Origin: DASWUD01 sp036401755
GTDB lineage: Bacteria; Pseudomonadota; Gammaproteobacteria; Thiohalomonadales; Thiohalomonadaceae
Assembly: GCA_036401755.1 (NCBI GenBank)
Contig: DASWUD010000103.1
Span: forward strand, 1-16,978
Length of the DNA stretch: 16,978 nucleotides
Direction of reading: 5' to 3'
Notes under the pieces: generated by a model
Seen by the model: the letters and a program-made list of their open reading frames with translations, nothing else
The model's database searches: none
What the model was told of the DNA's origin: nothing
Position numbers and translations under genes: made by a program
In this document: one piece after another, positions 1 to 7,153 of the stretch
Layout of the letters: every line of letters begins with the position of its first letter
How positions within the stretch are numbered: the first letter of the stretch is position 1

Positions 1-2107
1 GCTCCTCCTTGGCCGTGCAGAACCGCGACACGGCGGCGATCTTAAACGGGAACTCCGCCATCCGCTGCGTGAAGGTGCGGCGGTGCTGCTCGGCGAGGAT
101 CGTCGTCGGCACCAGGACCGCCACCTGGTACCCGGCGTCGATCGCCTTGAACGCGGCGCGCATCGCGACCTCGGTTTTGCCGAAGCCGACGTCACCACAG
201 ATCAGCCGATCCATTGGCTGCTTCCTCACCATATCGGCGATCACCGCGTCGATGGCATCCTGCTGATCGGGGGTCTCCTCGAAGGGAAAGCCGGCGGCGA
301 AGGCATGGTACTGCGCTGCGTCGAGCGCATAGGCAAAGCCTTGGCGCGCGGCGCGGCGCGCGTAGATGTCGAGCAGTTCGGCGGCGACATCGCGCGCCTT
401 TTCGCTCGCCTTGCGCTTGGCCTTCTCCCACGCCCCGCTGCCCAATTTGTGCAGTGGGGTGTGTTCGGGCGAGGCGCCACTGTAGCGGCTGATGAGATGG
501 AGCGAGGAGACCGGCACGTAGAGCTTGTCACCGCCCGCATATTCGAGAGTGAGGAACTCCGCCTCGATCTCGCCGACGTTGAGTTTCTGCAGCCCCAGGT
601 AGCGACCGACACCGTGATCTTCGTGCACCACTGGGGCACCGGGTTGCAGCTCGGCCAGGTTGCGGATGACGGCGTCGAGATCCTTGCTGCGGCCCTTTTG
701 GCGGCGCCGCCGTTGCATCACCTGTTCGCCATAGAGTTGCGGCTCGGCAATCACCGCGATGCGCGGCTCGATGAGACAGAGCCCCTGTTCGAGCGGTGCC
801 ACCACCAACCCGAGCGGTGCCGTGCTGTCGAGGAATTGCGCCCAGCTCTCCACAGGTTGCGGTTGCAGCTGAATGTTGCGCAACGTCTCCAACAGCGCCT
901 CGCGCCGTCCCGCCGATTCCGCACTGAACAGGATGCGCCCGCCAAACTCAGTGACGTAGCGTTGCAGTGCCGCGGCGGGTTGTTCGGCGCGGCTGTCGAG
1001 GGTCAGTGCCGGCGGGGACTCGGTGGCGAAGTTGGTGACATCGTTTTCTTCGGGCAGCTCCGTGTGGTGCAGTTGGGTGCGCGGCAACTGCTTGAAGCGC
1101 GAAAAGAGCTCCGGCACCTCAAGGAATAGTTTGGCGGGGGGCAGTGGTGGATGATCGAGATTGAATTTCGCCGTCTCGTAACGTTCCTGGTACTCGATGC
1201 GAAAGTGCTCGGCCGCTTCATTGACCCCTTCGGTGGTAAAGAGCAGGGTATTTTGTGGCAGATAGTCGAAGAGTGTCGCGGTCTCCTTGAAGAAGAGCGG
1301 TAGATAGTATTCGATGCCGGGTGGTGTCCCCCCCTTGGTGATGTCGCGATAGATGACACTCTTTTGCGGATCGCCTTCGATGTGGAGGCGATAGTTTTCA
1401 CGGAAGAGTTTTATTGCCTCGTCGTTGAACGGATATTCGCGCGCCGGCAGCAGGCGGATCTGCTCTACTTTGTCGAGGGTGCGCTGGGACTCCGGATCGA
1501 AGGTGCGGATGCTCTCCACCTCATCATCGAACAGTTCAATACGGTAGGGGAGTGCGCTGCCCATGGGAAAGAGATCGATCAGGCTGCCGCGCACGGCGAA
1601 TTCACCATGCCCCATCACCTGCGACACGCAGGCGTAGCCGCTGCGCTCCAGCTGTAGGCGCATCTGTTCCATCAAGAGTCGTCTGCCCACGTCGAGCAGC
1701 AGCACATTGCCGCCGATATAGTCGCGCGGCGCGATGCGGTGCATCAGTGTGGTCACCGGCACGATGAGGATGCCGCGCTGCAGCGTGGGCAGGCGGTAGA
1801 GCGTGGCGAGGCGCTCGGAAATGATGTCCTGATAGGGGGAGAAGAGATCGTAGGGGAGTGTCTCCCAATCGGGAAAACCCAACACGGCCACGTTCTCGTC
1901 ACCGGCCAGGTAAAAGCGCAACTCATTCTCGATGCGGCTGGCTGAGGGGGCATCAGCGGTGACCAGCAATAACATTCCCGAGTGGTGACGTGCGGCATTG
2001 CCGATGGCGAGGCCGAAGGCGCTGCCGTGGAGACGGCCCCAGCGGCGTCGCTCTCCATTGTGGGCGGCGGGAGAGGGGGTGAGAGGTGATGCGCTGGAAA
2101 CAACCAT
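1..2107 (-). CDS. mfd: Transcription-repair coupling factor Mfd (N-terminal ~702 residues; runs off the left edge)
   Basis: Mfd is a cytoplasmic ATP-driven translocase that removes RNA polymerase stalled at DNA lesions and recruits UvrA/UvrB. The reverse strand is open from an ATG at 2107 to the window edge. The N-terminal UvrB-like module includes FPDWETLPYDLFSP, and GEFAVRGSLIDLFPMG follows. Next comes the RNAP-interacting region (DPVVHEDHGVGRYLGLQKL, then YVPVSSLHLISRYSG). The RecG-like motor has its Walker A motif GDVGFGKTE at nt 196-170, residues 638-646, close to where the motif lies in E. coli Mfd. That agreement supports this start, although no clear Shine-Dalgarno precedes the ATG. 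The remaining motor motifs and the C-terminal UvrA-binding autoinhibitory domain lie outside the window. It is divergently transcribed from sqr, so the 239 bp between them should carry its promoter, which I could not place. Identification is very secure. Confidence 0.96.
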   Translation of the reverse strand, partial: MVVSSASPLTPSPAAHNGERRRWGRLHGSAFGLAIGNAARHHSGMLLLVTADAPSASRIENELRFYLAGDENVAVLGFPDWETLPYDLFSPYQDIISERLATLYRLPTLQRGILIVPVTTLMHRIAPRDYIGGNVLLLDVGRRLLMEQMRLQLERSGYACVSQVMGHGEFAVRGSLIDLFPMGSALPYRIELFDDEVESIRTFDPESQRTLDKVEQIRLLPAREYPFNDEAIKLFRENYRLHIEGDPQKSVIYRDITKGGTPPGIEYYLPLFFKETATLFDYLPQNTLLFTTEGVNEAAEHFRIEYQERYETAKFNLDHPPLPPAKLFLEVPELFSRFKQLPRTQLHHTELPEENDVTNFATESPPALTLDSRAEQPAAALQRYVTEFGGRILFSAESAGRREALLETLRNIQLQPQPVESWAQFLDSTAPLGLVVAPLEQGLCLIEPRIAVIAEPQLYGEQVMQRRRRQKGRSKDLDAVIRNLAELQPGAPVVHEDHGVGRYLGLQKLNVGEIEAEFLTLEYAGGDKLYVPVSSLHLISRYSGASPEHTPLHKLGSGAWEKAKRKASEKARDVAAELLDIYARRAARQGFAYALDAAQYHAFAAGFPFEETPDQQDAIDAVIADMVRKQPMDRLICGDVGFGKTEVAMRAAFKAIDAGYQVAVLVPTTILAEQHRRTFTQRMAEFPFKIAAVSRFCTAKEE

Positions 2108-2153
2108 GGGGATCGAGAAGTATTAGGGCTGCAGAAAAGGTGAGAAGTTTACC

Positions 2154-2207
2154 ATGTCTATCCGCTCATCCATGGCAATGTCGATCGGAAAAGTCCACAC
2201 CTGACAT
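2154..2207. promoter_or_regulatory. Candidate upstream activator sites for sqr (ATGTC / CTGACAT half-sites)
   Basis: Three ATGTC-type half-sites lie at 2154-2158, 2178-2182 and, inverted as CTGACAT, at 2201-2207. They sit roughly 80 to 133 bp upstream of the start predicted from the sigma-54 element at 2261-2276, the usual range for enhancer-binding proteins. CTGACAT also begins the repeat block upstream of the putative small RNA (9625-9631). The last site is part of a short palindrome, CCTGACATTATCAGG (2200-2214). That the FisR-like protein binds here is inference. Confidence 0.4.
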
Positions 2208-2217
2208 TATCAGGCCT

Positions 2218-2223
2218 TATAAT
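2218..2223 (+). promoter_or_regulatory. Possible sigma-70 -10 hexamer upstream of sqr
   Basis: A perfect TATAAT lies just after the palindrome at 2200-2214. No good -35 hexamer sits 16-18 bp upstream (CCACAC at the 17-bp spacing). It may be a weak basal or activator-dependent promoter, or chance. The sigma-54 element further downstream is the stronger candidate for sqr. Confidence 0.25.
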
Positions 2224-2260
2224 TGGGCGTGCAGGGAGGCCGTGTAAGGGTGTCTGTAAC

Positions 2261-2276
2261 TGGTATGCATCTTGCT
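2261..2276 (+). promoter_or_regulatory. Candidate sigma-54 (-24/-12) promoter of sqr
   Basis: TGGTATGCATCTTGCT matches 10 of the 12 fixed positions of the sigma-54 consensus TGGCACG-N4-TTGCW and keeps the required GG-N10-GC spacing. Transcription would start near 2287, giving a leader of about 60 nt before the sqr ATG at 2347. The next gene downstream encodes a sigma-54 activator resembling FisR, a regulator of sulfide oxidation genes, which makes the match more credible than sequence alone. Confidence 0.6.
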
Positions 2277-2346
2277 GTTTAAATGCGTCCGGGCAGACGG
2301 CCGGAACAGAACATAAGAACACGTTTCACTATTCGAGGAAGTCATC

Positions 2347-3621
2347 ATGGCACATGTGGTAATTATCGGGGCAAGCACGGGCGGTCTTCCCGCCGCCTAT
2401 GACGTGCACGAGGTTCTTGGCGGCGGGCACGAAGTGACCGTAATCTCCAACACCGACAGTTTCACTTTCGTACCCTCCAATCCCTGGGTCGCGGTCGGCT
2501 GGCGCTCCCGCAAGGACATCTCGTTCCCCCTGGAACCCTACCTGACGCGCAAGGGGATCAAATTCATTCCCAAGGCGGTGACCGAGATCAAGCCCAAGGA
2601 GAATAAGGTTGTGCTGGCAGACGGATCTTCGGTTAGCTACGACTATCTGATCATCGCCACCGGTCCGAAGCTGGCGTTCGACGAGGTGCCCGGACTCGGC
2701 CCCGACGTGGGCCATACCCAGTCGGTCTGCACCACCAACCACGCCGAGAAGGCCTATGAATCCTGGAAGGAGTTTGTCGAGGCTCCGGGTCCCATCGTAG
2801 TGGGCGCGGTGCAGGGCGCCTCCTGCTTCGGTCCCGCCTACGAGTTTGCCTTCATCATGGATGCCGATCTGCGCCGGCGCAAGATCCGCGACAAGAGCAA
2901 GATGATCTTTGTGACTGCCGAACCCTACATCGGCCATCTCGGTTTGGGCGGCGTGGGCGACTCCAAGGGCATGCTCGAATCGGAGCTGCGCCAGCACCAC
3001 ATCACCTGGATCTGCAACGCCAAGGTGACCAAGGTCGAAGCGGGCAAGATGTTTGTCGCCGAGCACAACGACAAGGGCGAAGTGATCAAGGAGCATGAAC
3101 TGCCGTTCAAGTACTCCATGATGCTGCCCGCCTTCAAGGGCGTCGATGCAGTCAATGCCGTGGGCGAAGACCTGGTCAACCCGCGCGGTTTCGTCAAGGT
3201 TAACGAGTTCCAGCAGAACCCGAAGTGGAAGAACATCTACGGTATCGGCGTCGGCATCGCCATCCCGCCCGTGGAAGCCACTCCGGTGCCGACCGGCACG
3301 CCGAAGACTGGTTATATGATCGAGTCGATGGTGCTGGCCACTGCCCACAACATCAAGAACGACATCGATGGCAAGGCGGCCGATCAGCGTGCCACCTGGA
3401 ACGCCATCTGCCTGGCCGACCTGGGTGACACCGGTGTCGCCTTCGTGGCCATGCCGCAGATCCCGCCGCGCAACCTGTCGTGGATGAAGAAGGGCAAGTG
3501 GGTGCACCTCGCCAAGGTGGCCTTCGAGAAGTACTTCATCAGCAAGATGAAGAAGGGCTCCAACGAGCCGGTCTTCGAGAAGTACATCCTCAAGGCCCTG
3601 GGGATCCAGAAGCTCAAGTAG
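2347..3621 (+). CDS. sqr: Sulfide:quinone oxidoreductase (FAD/NAD(P)-binding family)
   Basis: The enzyme oxidises sulfide to sulfane sulfur or polysulfide and passes electrons to the membrane quinone pool. The 424-residue product starts with a dinucleotide-binding fold (VVIIGASTGG, residues 4-13; the usual GxGxxG is GASTGG). It carries the second family signature YDYLIIATGPKLAF at 98-111. C128, C160 (GASCFGPAYEF) and C355 (NAICLADLGD) fall where I recall the three redox cysteines of Acidithiobacillus ferrooxidans SQR (128, 160, 356), and PVPTGTPKTGYMIESMV is shared with it. The C-terminus (VHLAKVAFEKYFISKMKKG) is an amphipathic membrane-binding segment. There is no cleavable signal peptide. 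GAGGAAG precedes the ATG. It stands alone between a sigma-54-like promoter and a hairpin, next to the gene for its likely activator. Confidence is high. Confidence 0.95.
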   Translation: MAHVVIIGASTGGLPAAYDVHEVLGGGHEVTVISNTDSFTFVPSNPWVAVGWRSRKDISFPLEPYLTRKGIKFIPKAVTEIKPKENKVVLADGSSVSYDYLIIATGPKLAFDEVPGLGPDVGHTQSVCTTNHAEKAYESWKEFVEAPGPIVVGAVQGASCFGPAYEFAFIMDADLRRRKIRDKSKMIFVTAEPYIGHLGLGGVGDSKGMLESELRQHHITWICNAKVTKVEAGKMFVAEHNDKGEVIKEHELPFKYSMMLPAFKGVDAVNAVGEDLVNPRGFVKVNEFQQNPKWKNIYGIGVGIAIPPVEATPVPTGTPKTGYMIESMVLATAHNIKNDIDGKAADQRATWNAICLADLGDTGVAFVAMPQIPPRNLSWMKKGKWVHLAKVAFEKYFISKMKKGSNEPVFEKYILKALGIQKLK

Positions 3622-3635
3622 TCACATCGCTCGCC

Positions 3636-3661
3636 GCAGACGGGAGATCTCTCCCGTCTGC
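3636..3661 (+). terminator. Hairpin terminator after sqr
   Basis: A 10-12 bp perfect inverted repeat, GCAGACGGGA...TCCCGTCTGC, begins 15 nt after the sqr stop codon. It is followed by a pyrimidine-rich TCCCCTCTCTT rather than a clean T run. It probably ends sqr transcription and insulates the downstream regulator gene, perhaps incompletely. Confidence 0.65.
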
Positions 3662-3700
3662 TCCCCTCTCTTAGCCTCATGGTTATCAGGTTTATTTCCT

Positions 3701-3736
3701 TTGACACCCCCGGCAAGGGCTGGCAGTATGACAGCA
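3701..3736 (+). promoter_or_regulatory. Promoter region of the FisR-like gene (two overlapping candidates)
   Basis: A perfect -35 hexamer TTGACA lies at 3701-3706, but the hexamer at the expected -10 distance (CAGTAT, 3724-3729) is poor. Alternatively, TGGCAGTATGACAGCA at 3721-3736 keeps the sigma-54 GG-N10-GC spacing and the TGGCA half, but lacks the TT of the -12 element. Either promoter overlaps the ATGACA palindromes at 3728-3764, which suggests autoregulation. I cannot decide between the two. Confidence 0.35.
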
Positions 3737-3764
3737 GATGTCATGCCGCATCATGACGTGTCAT
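3728..3764. promoter_or_regulatory. Double palindromic operator (ATGACA/TGTCAT) in front of the FisR-like gene
   Basis: ATGACA-N5-TGTCAT occupies 3728-3744 and ATGAC-GT-GTCAT occupies 3753-3764. The two TGTCAT halves start exactly 20 bp apart, about two helical turns. The heptamers ATGACAG (3728) and ATGACGT (3753) reappear in the repeat block at 9630-9657 upstream of the putative small RNA. Dyad sites of this kind suit a dimeric Fis-type DNA-binding domain. The binding protein is inferred. Confidence 0.55.
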
Positions 3765-3799
3765 AACAATAAAACCATACAGTGTGGGGCATTAGAGAG

Positions 3800-5179
3800 A
3801 TGAAGAATCCGATGGCTGGCAAGCCCTCTTGCGAGCAGCTAATCAATATCCTTCCTGACCCCTTCGTGGTCATTGATCGCGACTACACCATCATCGCGGC
3901 CAACCGCCACTACCTAAACCATTACGGCTACGATACTGAGGAGCAGGTGGTAGGGCGCCACTGCTATGAGGTATCCCATCATGTCGACTCACCGTGCAGC
4001 CAACACGGCGAGCACTGCCCCCTGGAACGCATCTTCAATACCGGGCAGCCTGCCCAGGTGTTGCACATCCACTACGACCAGTTCGGGCGTGAGGAGCATG
4101 TGCAACTCAACTCCAACCCGCTGTTAGATGGAGCGGGCAATGTCATTTATGTGGGGGAGTATATTGTGCCGCTGGCCGCACCGGGTGAGGATGCGCTGCT
4201 GATAGGGCGTTCTCGTCCCATGCTGCGCATGATAAGCCTGCTGCAGCGGGTGGCTCCGACCCAGACCTCGGTGCTGCTGCTCGGCGAGAGTGGCGTCGGC
4301 AAGGAGTGTGTCTCCCAATATATTCACCAGTTTTCCTCACGCGCCAACATGCCGTTCGTCATCGTTGATTGCGGTACCCTCGGTGAGAGCCTCATCGAGA
4401 GCGAGCTGTTTGGTCACGAGAAGGGGGCCTTTACCGGGGCGGCGGCACGCAAGAAGGGACTGTTCGAGGCCGCCGACGGTGGCACGCTCTTCATCGATGA
4501 GCTGGCTGAACTGCCGCTGGCGCTGCAGACCAAACTGCTGCGCGTGCTGGAGACGGGTACCATTCGCCGCATCGGCGGCACCGAATATATAAATGTCGAT
4601 GTGCGTGTCATCGCTGCAACCAACCGCGATCTCAAGGGCATGGTCGAGAAGGGGCAGTTCCGTCAGGATCTTTACTACCGCCTGTCGGCCTTCCCGGTGA
4701 ACATCCCCTCGCTGCGTGATCGCCTCGACGACATTCCCGCACTGGCCGAGCATTTTCTGGCCCGCCTTGAGGGAGGAGATCGTTTTCTGCCACTCTCTCC
4801 CGAAGTATTAGAGGCGTTGATGTCCCACGATTATCCTGGCAACGTGCGGGAGCTGCGTAATGTGATGGAGCGCGCCGCGATCCTTGCAGCCGGTGAAGCG
4901 ATCATGACTCCGGAGCATATCCTGACAGAGGGTGCGCGCCGCACTGAGACGGAGGGGATACGCGAGGTGGGAGCCACGCATAAACTCATTGAGCGGCGCA
5001 ATGGACGGTTGAGTCTCACCGATATTATCACTGCCCTCGATAGCGCCAAGGGCCATCGGGCCGATGCTGCACGTCTGTTGGGGATCAGTGAACGCACGCT
5101 CTATCGCTATGTGCAGAAGTTGCGCGACACCTTACCCGAAGAGGATCTTACCTCCGTCAATTTCATGACTGGCGGCTGA
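3800..5179 (+). CDS. fisR: FisR-like sigma-54-dependent activator with cysteine-bearing PAS-like sensor, AAA+ and Fis domains
   Basis: This enhancer-binding protein of 459 residues should use ATP to open sigma-54 promoters. Residues 12-125 form a PAS-like sensor with C55, C66 and C73 (GRHCYEV, SPCSQHGEHCPLE). The 11 and 7 residue spacing equals that of the polysulfide-reactive C53/C64/C71 I recall for FisR of Cupriavidus pinatubonensis, an activator of sqr and pdo genes. The AAA+ domain has Walker A GESGVGKE (162-169), the sigma-54-contacting GAFTGA (209-214), Walker B GGTLFIDE (227-234) and arginine-finger region FRQDLYYR (287-294). A Fis-type helix-turn-helix (ALDSAKGHRADAARLLGISE) ends the protein at about 402-441. 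No receiver domain is present, so control is probably by direct sensing. The ATG at 3800 is chosen; an in-frame GTG at 3782 would add six residues, and both have weak ribosome sites. Lying beside sqr supports the role; the symbol is by homology. Confidence 0.88.
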   Translation: MKNPMAGKPSCEQLINILPDPFVVIDRDYTIIAANRHYLNHYGYDTEEQVVGRHCYEVSHHVDSPCSQHGEHCPLERIFNTGQPAQVLHIHYDQFGREEHVQLNSNPLLDGAGNVIYVGEYIVPLAAPGEDALLIGRSRPMLRMISLLQRVAPTQTSVLLLGESGVGKECVSQYIHQFSSRANMPFVIVDCGTLGESLIESELFGHEKGAFTGAAARKKGLFEAADGGTLFIDELAELPLALQTKLLRVLETGTIRRIGGTEYINVDVRVIAATNRDLKGMVEKGQFRQDLYYRLSAFPVNIPSLRDRLDDIPALAEHFLARLEGGDRFLPLSPEVLEALMSHDYPGNVRELRNVMERAAILAAGEAIMTPEHILTEGARRTETEGIREVGATHKLIERRNGRLSLTDIITALDSAKGHRADAARLLGISERTLYRYVQKLRDTLPEEDLTSVNFMTGG

Positions 5180-5205
5180 GGCTGAAGGAGTGAACGGTGT
5201 AAGGA

Positions 5206-5236
5206 AAGGGCGGCCAAGTGGCCGCCCTTCATTTTT
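5206..5236. terminator. Bidirectional Rho-independent terminator between convergent genes
   Basis: A 10-bp stem, AAGGGCGGCC (5206-5215) and GGCCGCCCTT (5220-5229), with an AAGT loop is followed by CATTTTT on the plus strand. It lies 26 nt after the stop of the FisR-like gene. On the minus strand it lies just past the rhodanese stop codon, where the T run is weaker. It should terminate both convergent units. Confidence 0.85.
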
Positions 5237-5963
5237 AGCGGGCAGTCGCCTCAGGCGTCACGGTATTGAAGCCCAGGTTCGACCAGCTCTGCATACCGCC
5301 GCGGTACCACTTGATCTTGGCGGCGGGGAAGCCTTGTTTGAGCATGGTGCGGATACTGATGGGAGACTGACCACACCACTGCCCGTTGCAGAAGAGCACT
5401 ATGGTCTTGACGTTGGAGAAATCCCAACCTTTGCCGGTCTCCACGGCACCAAAGCTCTCCAGTGATTCGGCGATGGAAACGGGATCGGCGCCCTTGTCGG
5501 GATCGAGCTTGGTAAAGGGGATATTCACCGCACCGGGTATGGTACCGCGCTCTACCCAGTCGGGGGTCCGGGAGTCGACGACGATAATCGATTTGTCGCC
5601 ACTACCCATCTTGCCCAGGTAGTCGACCATTTCAACTTCGCCGATGGTTTCGACGCCCGGTGCGATAGTGAAGGGCTGAATGCAGAAGGGCGGGCACTTG
5701 CGTGAGGTCTTGGCAAACTCGGGATTGACCTTGTTGTTGCCATCCTGATTGCGCATTACAGTGACTGGTTTGCCGTTGTGCATCACACTCACCGAACTGA
5801 TGGTGGGAGTGATTTTGACCGCCAGTTCTGCAGGCTTGTCAGTCTCGGCGGCATTTGCTGCGGCAGGAGCGGTACCGGTGGTGCTGCACCCGATAATAAC
5901 GCTCATACTGGCTGCGGCGGTCACGGCCAGCAGCAGGCGCGATGTCACGAGAATCGTCTTCAT
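5235..5963 (-). CDS. Rhodanese-domain lipoprotein (periplasmic sulfur carrier or transferase)
   Basis: The 242-residue product has a lipoprotein signal with lipobox IIG-C26, so it is probably membrane-anchored in the periplasm. The rhodanese domain occupies about 105-232 (VVDSRTPDWVERGTIPGAVNIPF, then KWYRGGMQSW). Its active-site loop CNGQWCGQ places the predicted sulfur-accepting C192 near a second cysteine, C197. An unusual C90-P-P-F-C94 pair precedes the domain. The protein could carry or transfer sulfane sulfur made by Sqr; that role is inferred from family and context. It is the second gene of a two-gene unit, 37 bp downstream of a paralogue with the same motifs but a different anchor. 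GGAGG sits 8 bp before the ATG. Thiosulfate sulfurtransferase, polysulfide carrier and redox-protein roles cannot be distinguished by sequence. Confidence 0.87.
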   Translation of the reverse strand: MKTILVTSRLLLAVTAAASMSVIIGCSTTGTAPAAANAAETDKPAELAVKITPTISSVSVMHNGKPVTVMRNQDGNNKVNPEFAKTSRKCPPFCIQPFTIAPGVETIGEVEMVDYLGKMGSGDKSIIVVDSRTPDWVERGTIPGAVNIPFTKLDPDKGADPVSIAESLESFGAVETGKGWDFSNVKTIVLFCNGQWCGQSPISIRTMLKQGFPAAKIKWYRGGMQSWSNLGFNTVTPEATAR

Positions 5964-6000
5964 ACTCTCTACCTCCAGAATTATTTGTTATCTTCAGTGG

Positions 6001-6654
6001 TTACTTGACGGTGGTCAGGCCGAGGGCCTCCCAGTCCTGCATGCCGCCACGGTACCACTTGATTTTCTCGGCTGGATAACCCATTTTCAGCAGCCTCTTG
6101 ATGTTAGTGGGCGATTGTCCACACCAGGTGCCATTACAGAACATCACCAGGGTCTTCGCCATGCTGAAATCAAAGCCCTCACCCTTCTCGGCTGCACCAA
6201 ACTGTTTGGTAAGCGTGTCAGCCACCTCAAATGGGTCGGCGTCGTCCTTGAGCTTAGTCCAGGGGATGTTGACCGATCCCGGGATAGTGCCACGTATTAC
6301 CCAGTCAGGGGTACGCGAATCGACGACCATTAACGACTTGTCACCATCTGCGATCTTTTTCAGGTAGTCGAGTACTTCTACTTCACCGATGGTTTCGACA
6401 CCAGGGGCCACGATAGCCGGCTGCACGCAGAAGGGTGGACATTTGCGTGAGGTGTTGGCGAACTCGGAATTGATGACGTTGTTCTCGTCCTGATTGCGCA
6501 TGATCGACATCTTTGCGCCATTATGCACGACATCGACCTTGCCTATCGTCGGTGTGATGTTCACCGCCAGTTTGCCACTGCCGGCCATCACCGTGGCAGG
6601 AACCGATAGAACGGTGAATAGGGCGGTAGTGGTAATGAGGTTGCGGATTTTCAT
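6001..6654 (-). CDS. Periplasmic rhodanese-domain protein (soluble paralogue)
   Basis: This 217-residue protein has a Sec signal peptide ending near VMA-24, so it is predicted to be soluble in the periplasm. From about residue 28 it parallels the lipoprotein encoded downstream: NITPTIGKVDVVHNGAKMS, the C72-P-P-F-C76 pair, VVDSRTPDWVIRGTIPGSVN, and the active-site loop CNGTWCGQSP with C173 and C178. The ATG at 6654 is chosen because GGGAGAAG lies at good spacing and the signal peptide begins there. The frame stays open upstream to 6753, but those codons do not resemble a secreted N-terminus. The pair looks like a tandem duplication whose copies have taken different localisations. It is the first gene of the unit; no confident promoter was found. 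The link to sulfide oxidation is inferred from nearby sqr. Confidence 0.87.
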   Translation of the reverse strand: MKIRNLITTTALFTVLSVPATVMAGSGKLAVNITPTIGKVDVVHNGAKMSIMRNQDENNVINSEFANTSRKCPPFCVQPAIVAPGVETIGEVEVLDYLKKIADGDKSLMVVDSRTPDWVIRGTIPGSVNIPWTKLKDDADPFEVADTLTKQFGAAEKGEGFDFSMAKTLVMFCNGTWCGQSPTNIKRLLKMGYPAEKIKWYRGGMQDWEALGLTTVK

Positions 6655-7153
6655 TACATGCTTCTCCCTTGGTAGTAATTTTATGTTGTTATAAACGAGG
6701 GTTCCTCGTGGAGGCGATTCTGCGTGATTGGCTTCGCGCGGGGAACACTCCATTTAAATTGTTTGGGTTTTGGGCGCCCACCAACCGAACTACTGGGGGC
6801 CTTTATTACACCACTTGCTGAGCGGCTATTGGTGTTGTCACGGCTGTTCCAGTGGACAACCGGAAGGTTAGGGCAAGCTTGATATCATTCATGGTTTGTC
6901 CAGGGGTCGTGGATAATGATTTTGAATGTTGCCCTCTACGCGGTGTTGGTATTCTTGTCGGTTGATTTTGCGAATATATAAGTGAATAGACTGCGCGAGC
7001 AACATACCTGTGTAGAAATTGTTACAGGAATATAGGTATATCACAAAACCATGAAACCGCCTTGCTCTCCACTGACTCTACGGAGGGCATCGGTGTGGGC
7101 TACTCGGCAATGCAGTGCTCGCACTCTTACCTCGTCGCTTGCGTGAGGTGTTC
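6655..7153. other. Roughly 500-bp non-coding region between the diguanylate cyclase and rhodanese genes
   Basis: I see no plausible gene here. It should hold the minus-strand promoter of the rhodanese unit and the 3' end of the diguanylate cyclase transcript. Visible structure is limited to a 6-bp hairpin ACGAGG-GTT-CCTCGT (6695-6709) in the presumed rhodanese leader, a 10-bp palindrome TGGGCGCCCA (6771-6780), and the inverted pair TGGACAA/TTGTCCA (6853-6859 and 6896-6902). A weak -10-like TATAAC on the minus strand (6688-6693) has no -35 partner. Two GG-N10-GC matches on the minus strand (about 6739-6754 and 6990-7006) are poor sigma-54 candidates. Confidence 0.6.

Noticed and set aside
83..1129. 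Long plus-strand open frame of 348 codons over the left end
   Set aside because: It is antisense to mfd, whose protein motifs are unmistakable. High GC keeps the opposite strand open.
2329..3507. 392-codon minus-strand open frame
   Set aside because: It is the complement of sqr, whose cysteines and FAD-binding motifs are intact.
6655..6753. In-frame upstream extension of the soluble rhodanese (33 more residues)
   Set aside because: The extension would bury the signal peptide, and the internal ATG at 6654 has a proper ribosome site.
6739..6754. GG-N10-GC on the minus strand as a sigma-54 promoter for the rhodanese unit
   Set aside because: Only about half of the fixed consensus positions match and no TGACA sites lie at enhancer distance.
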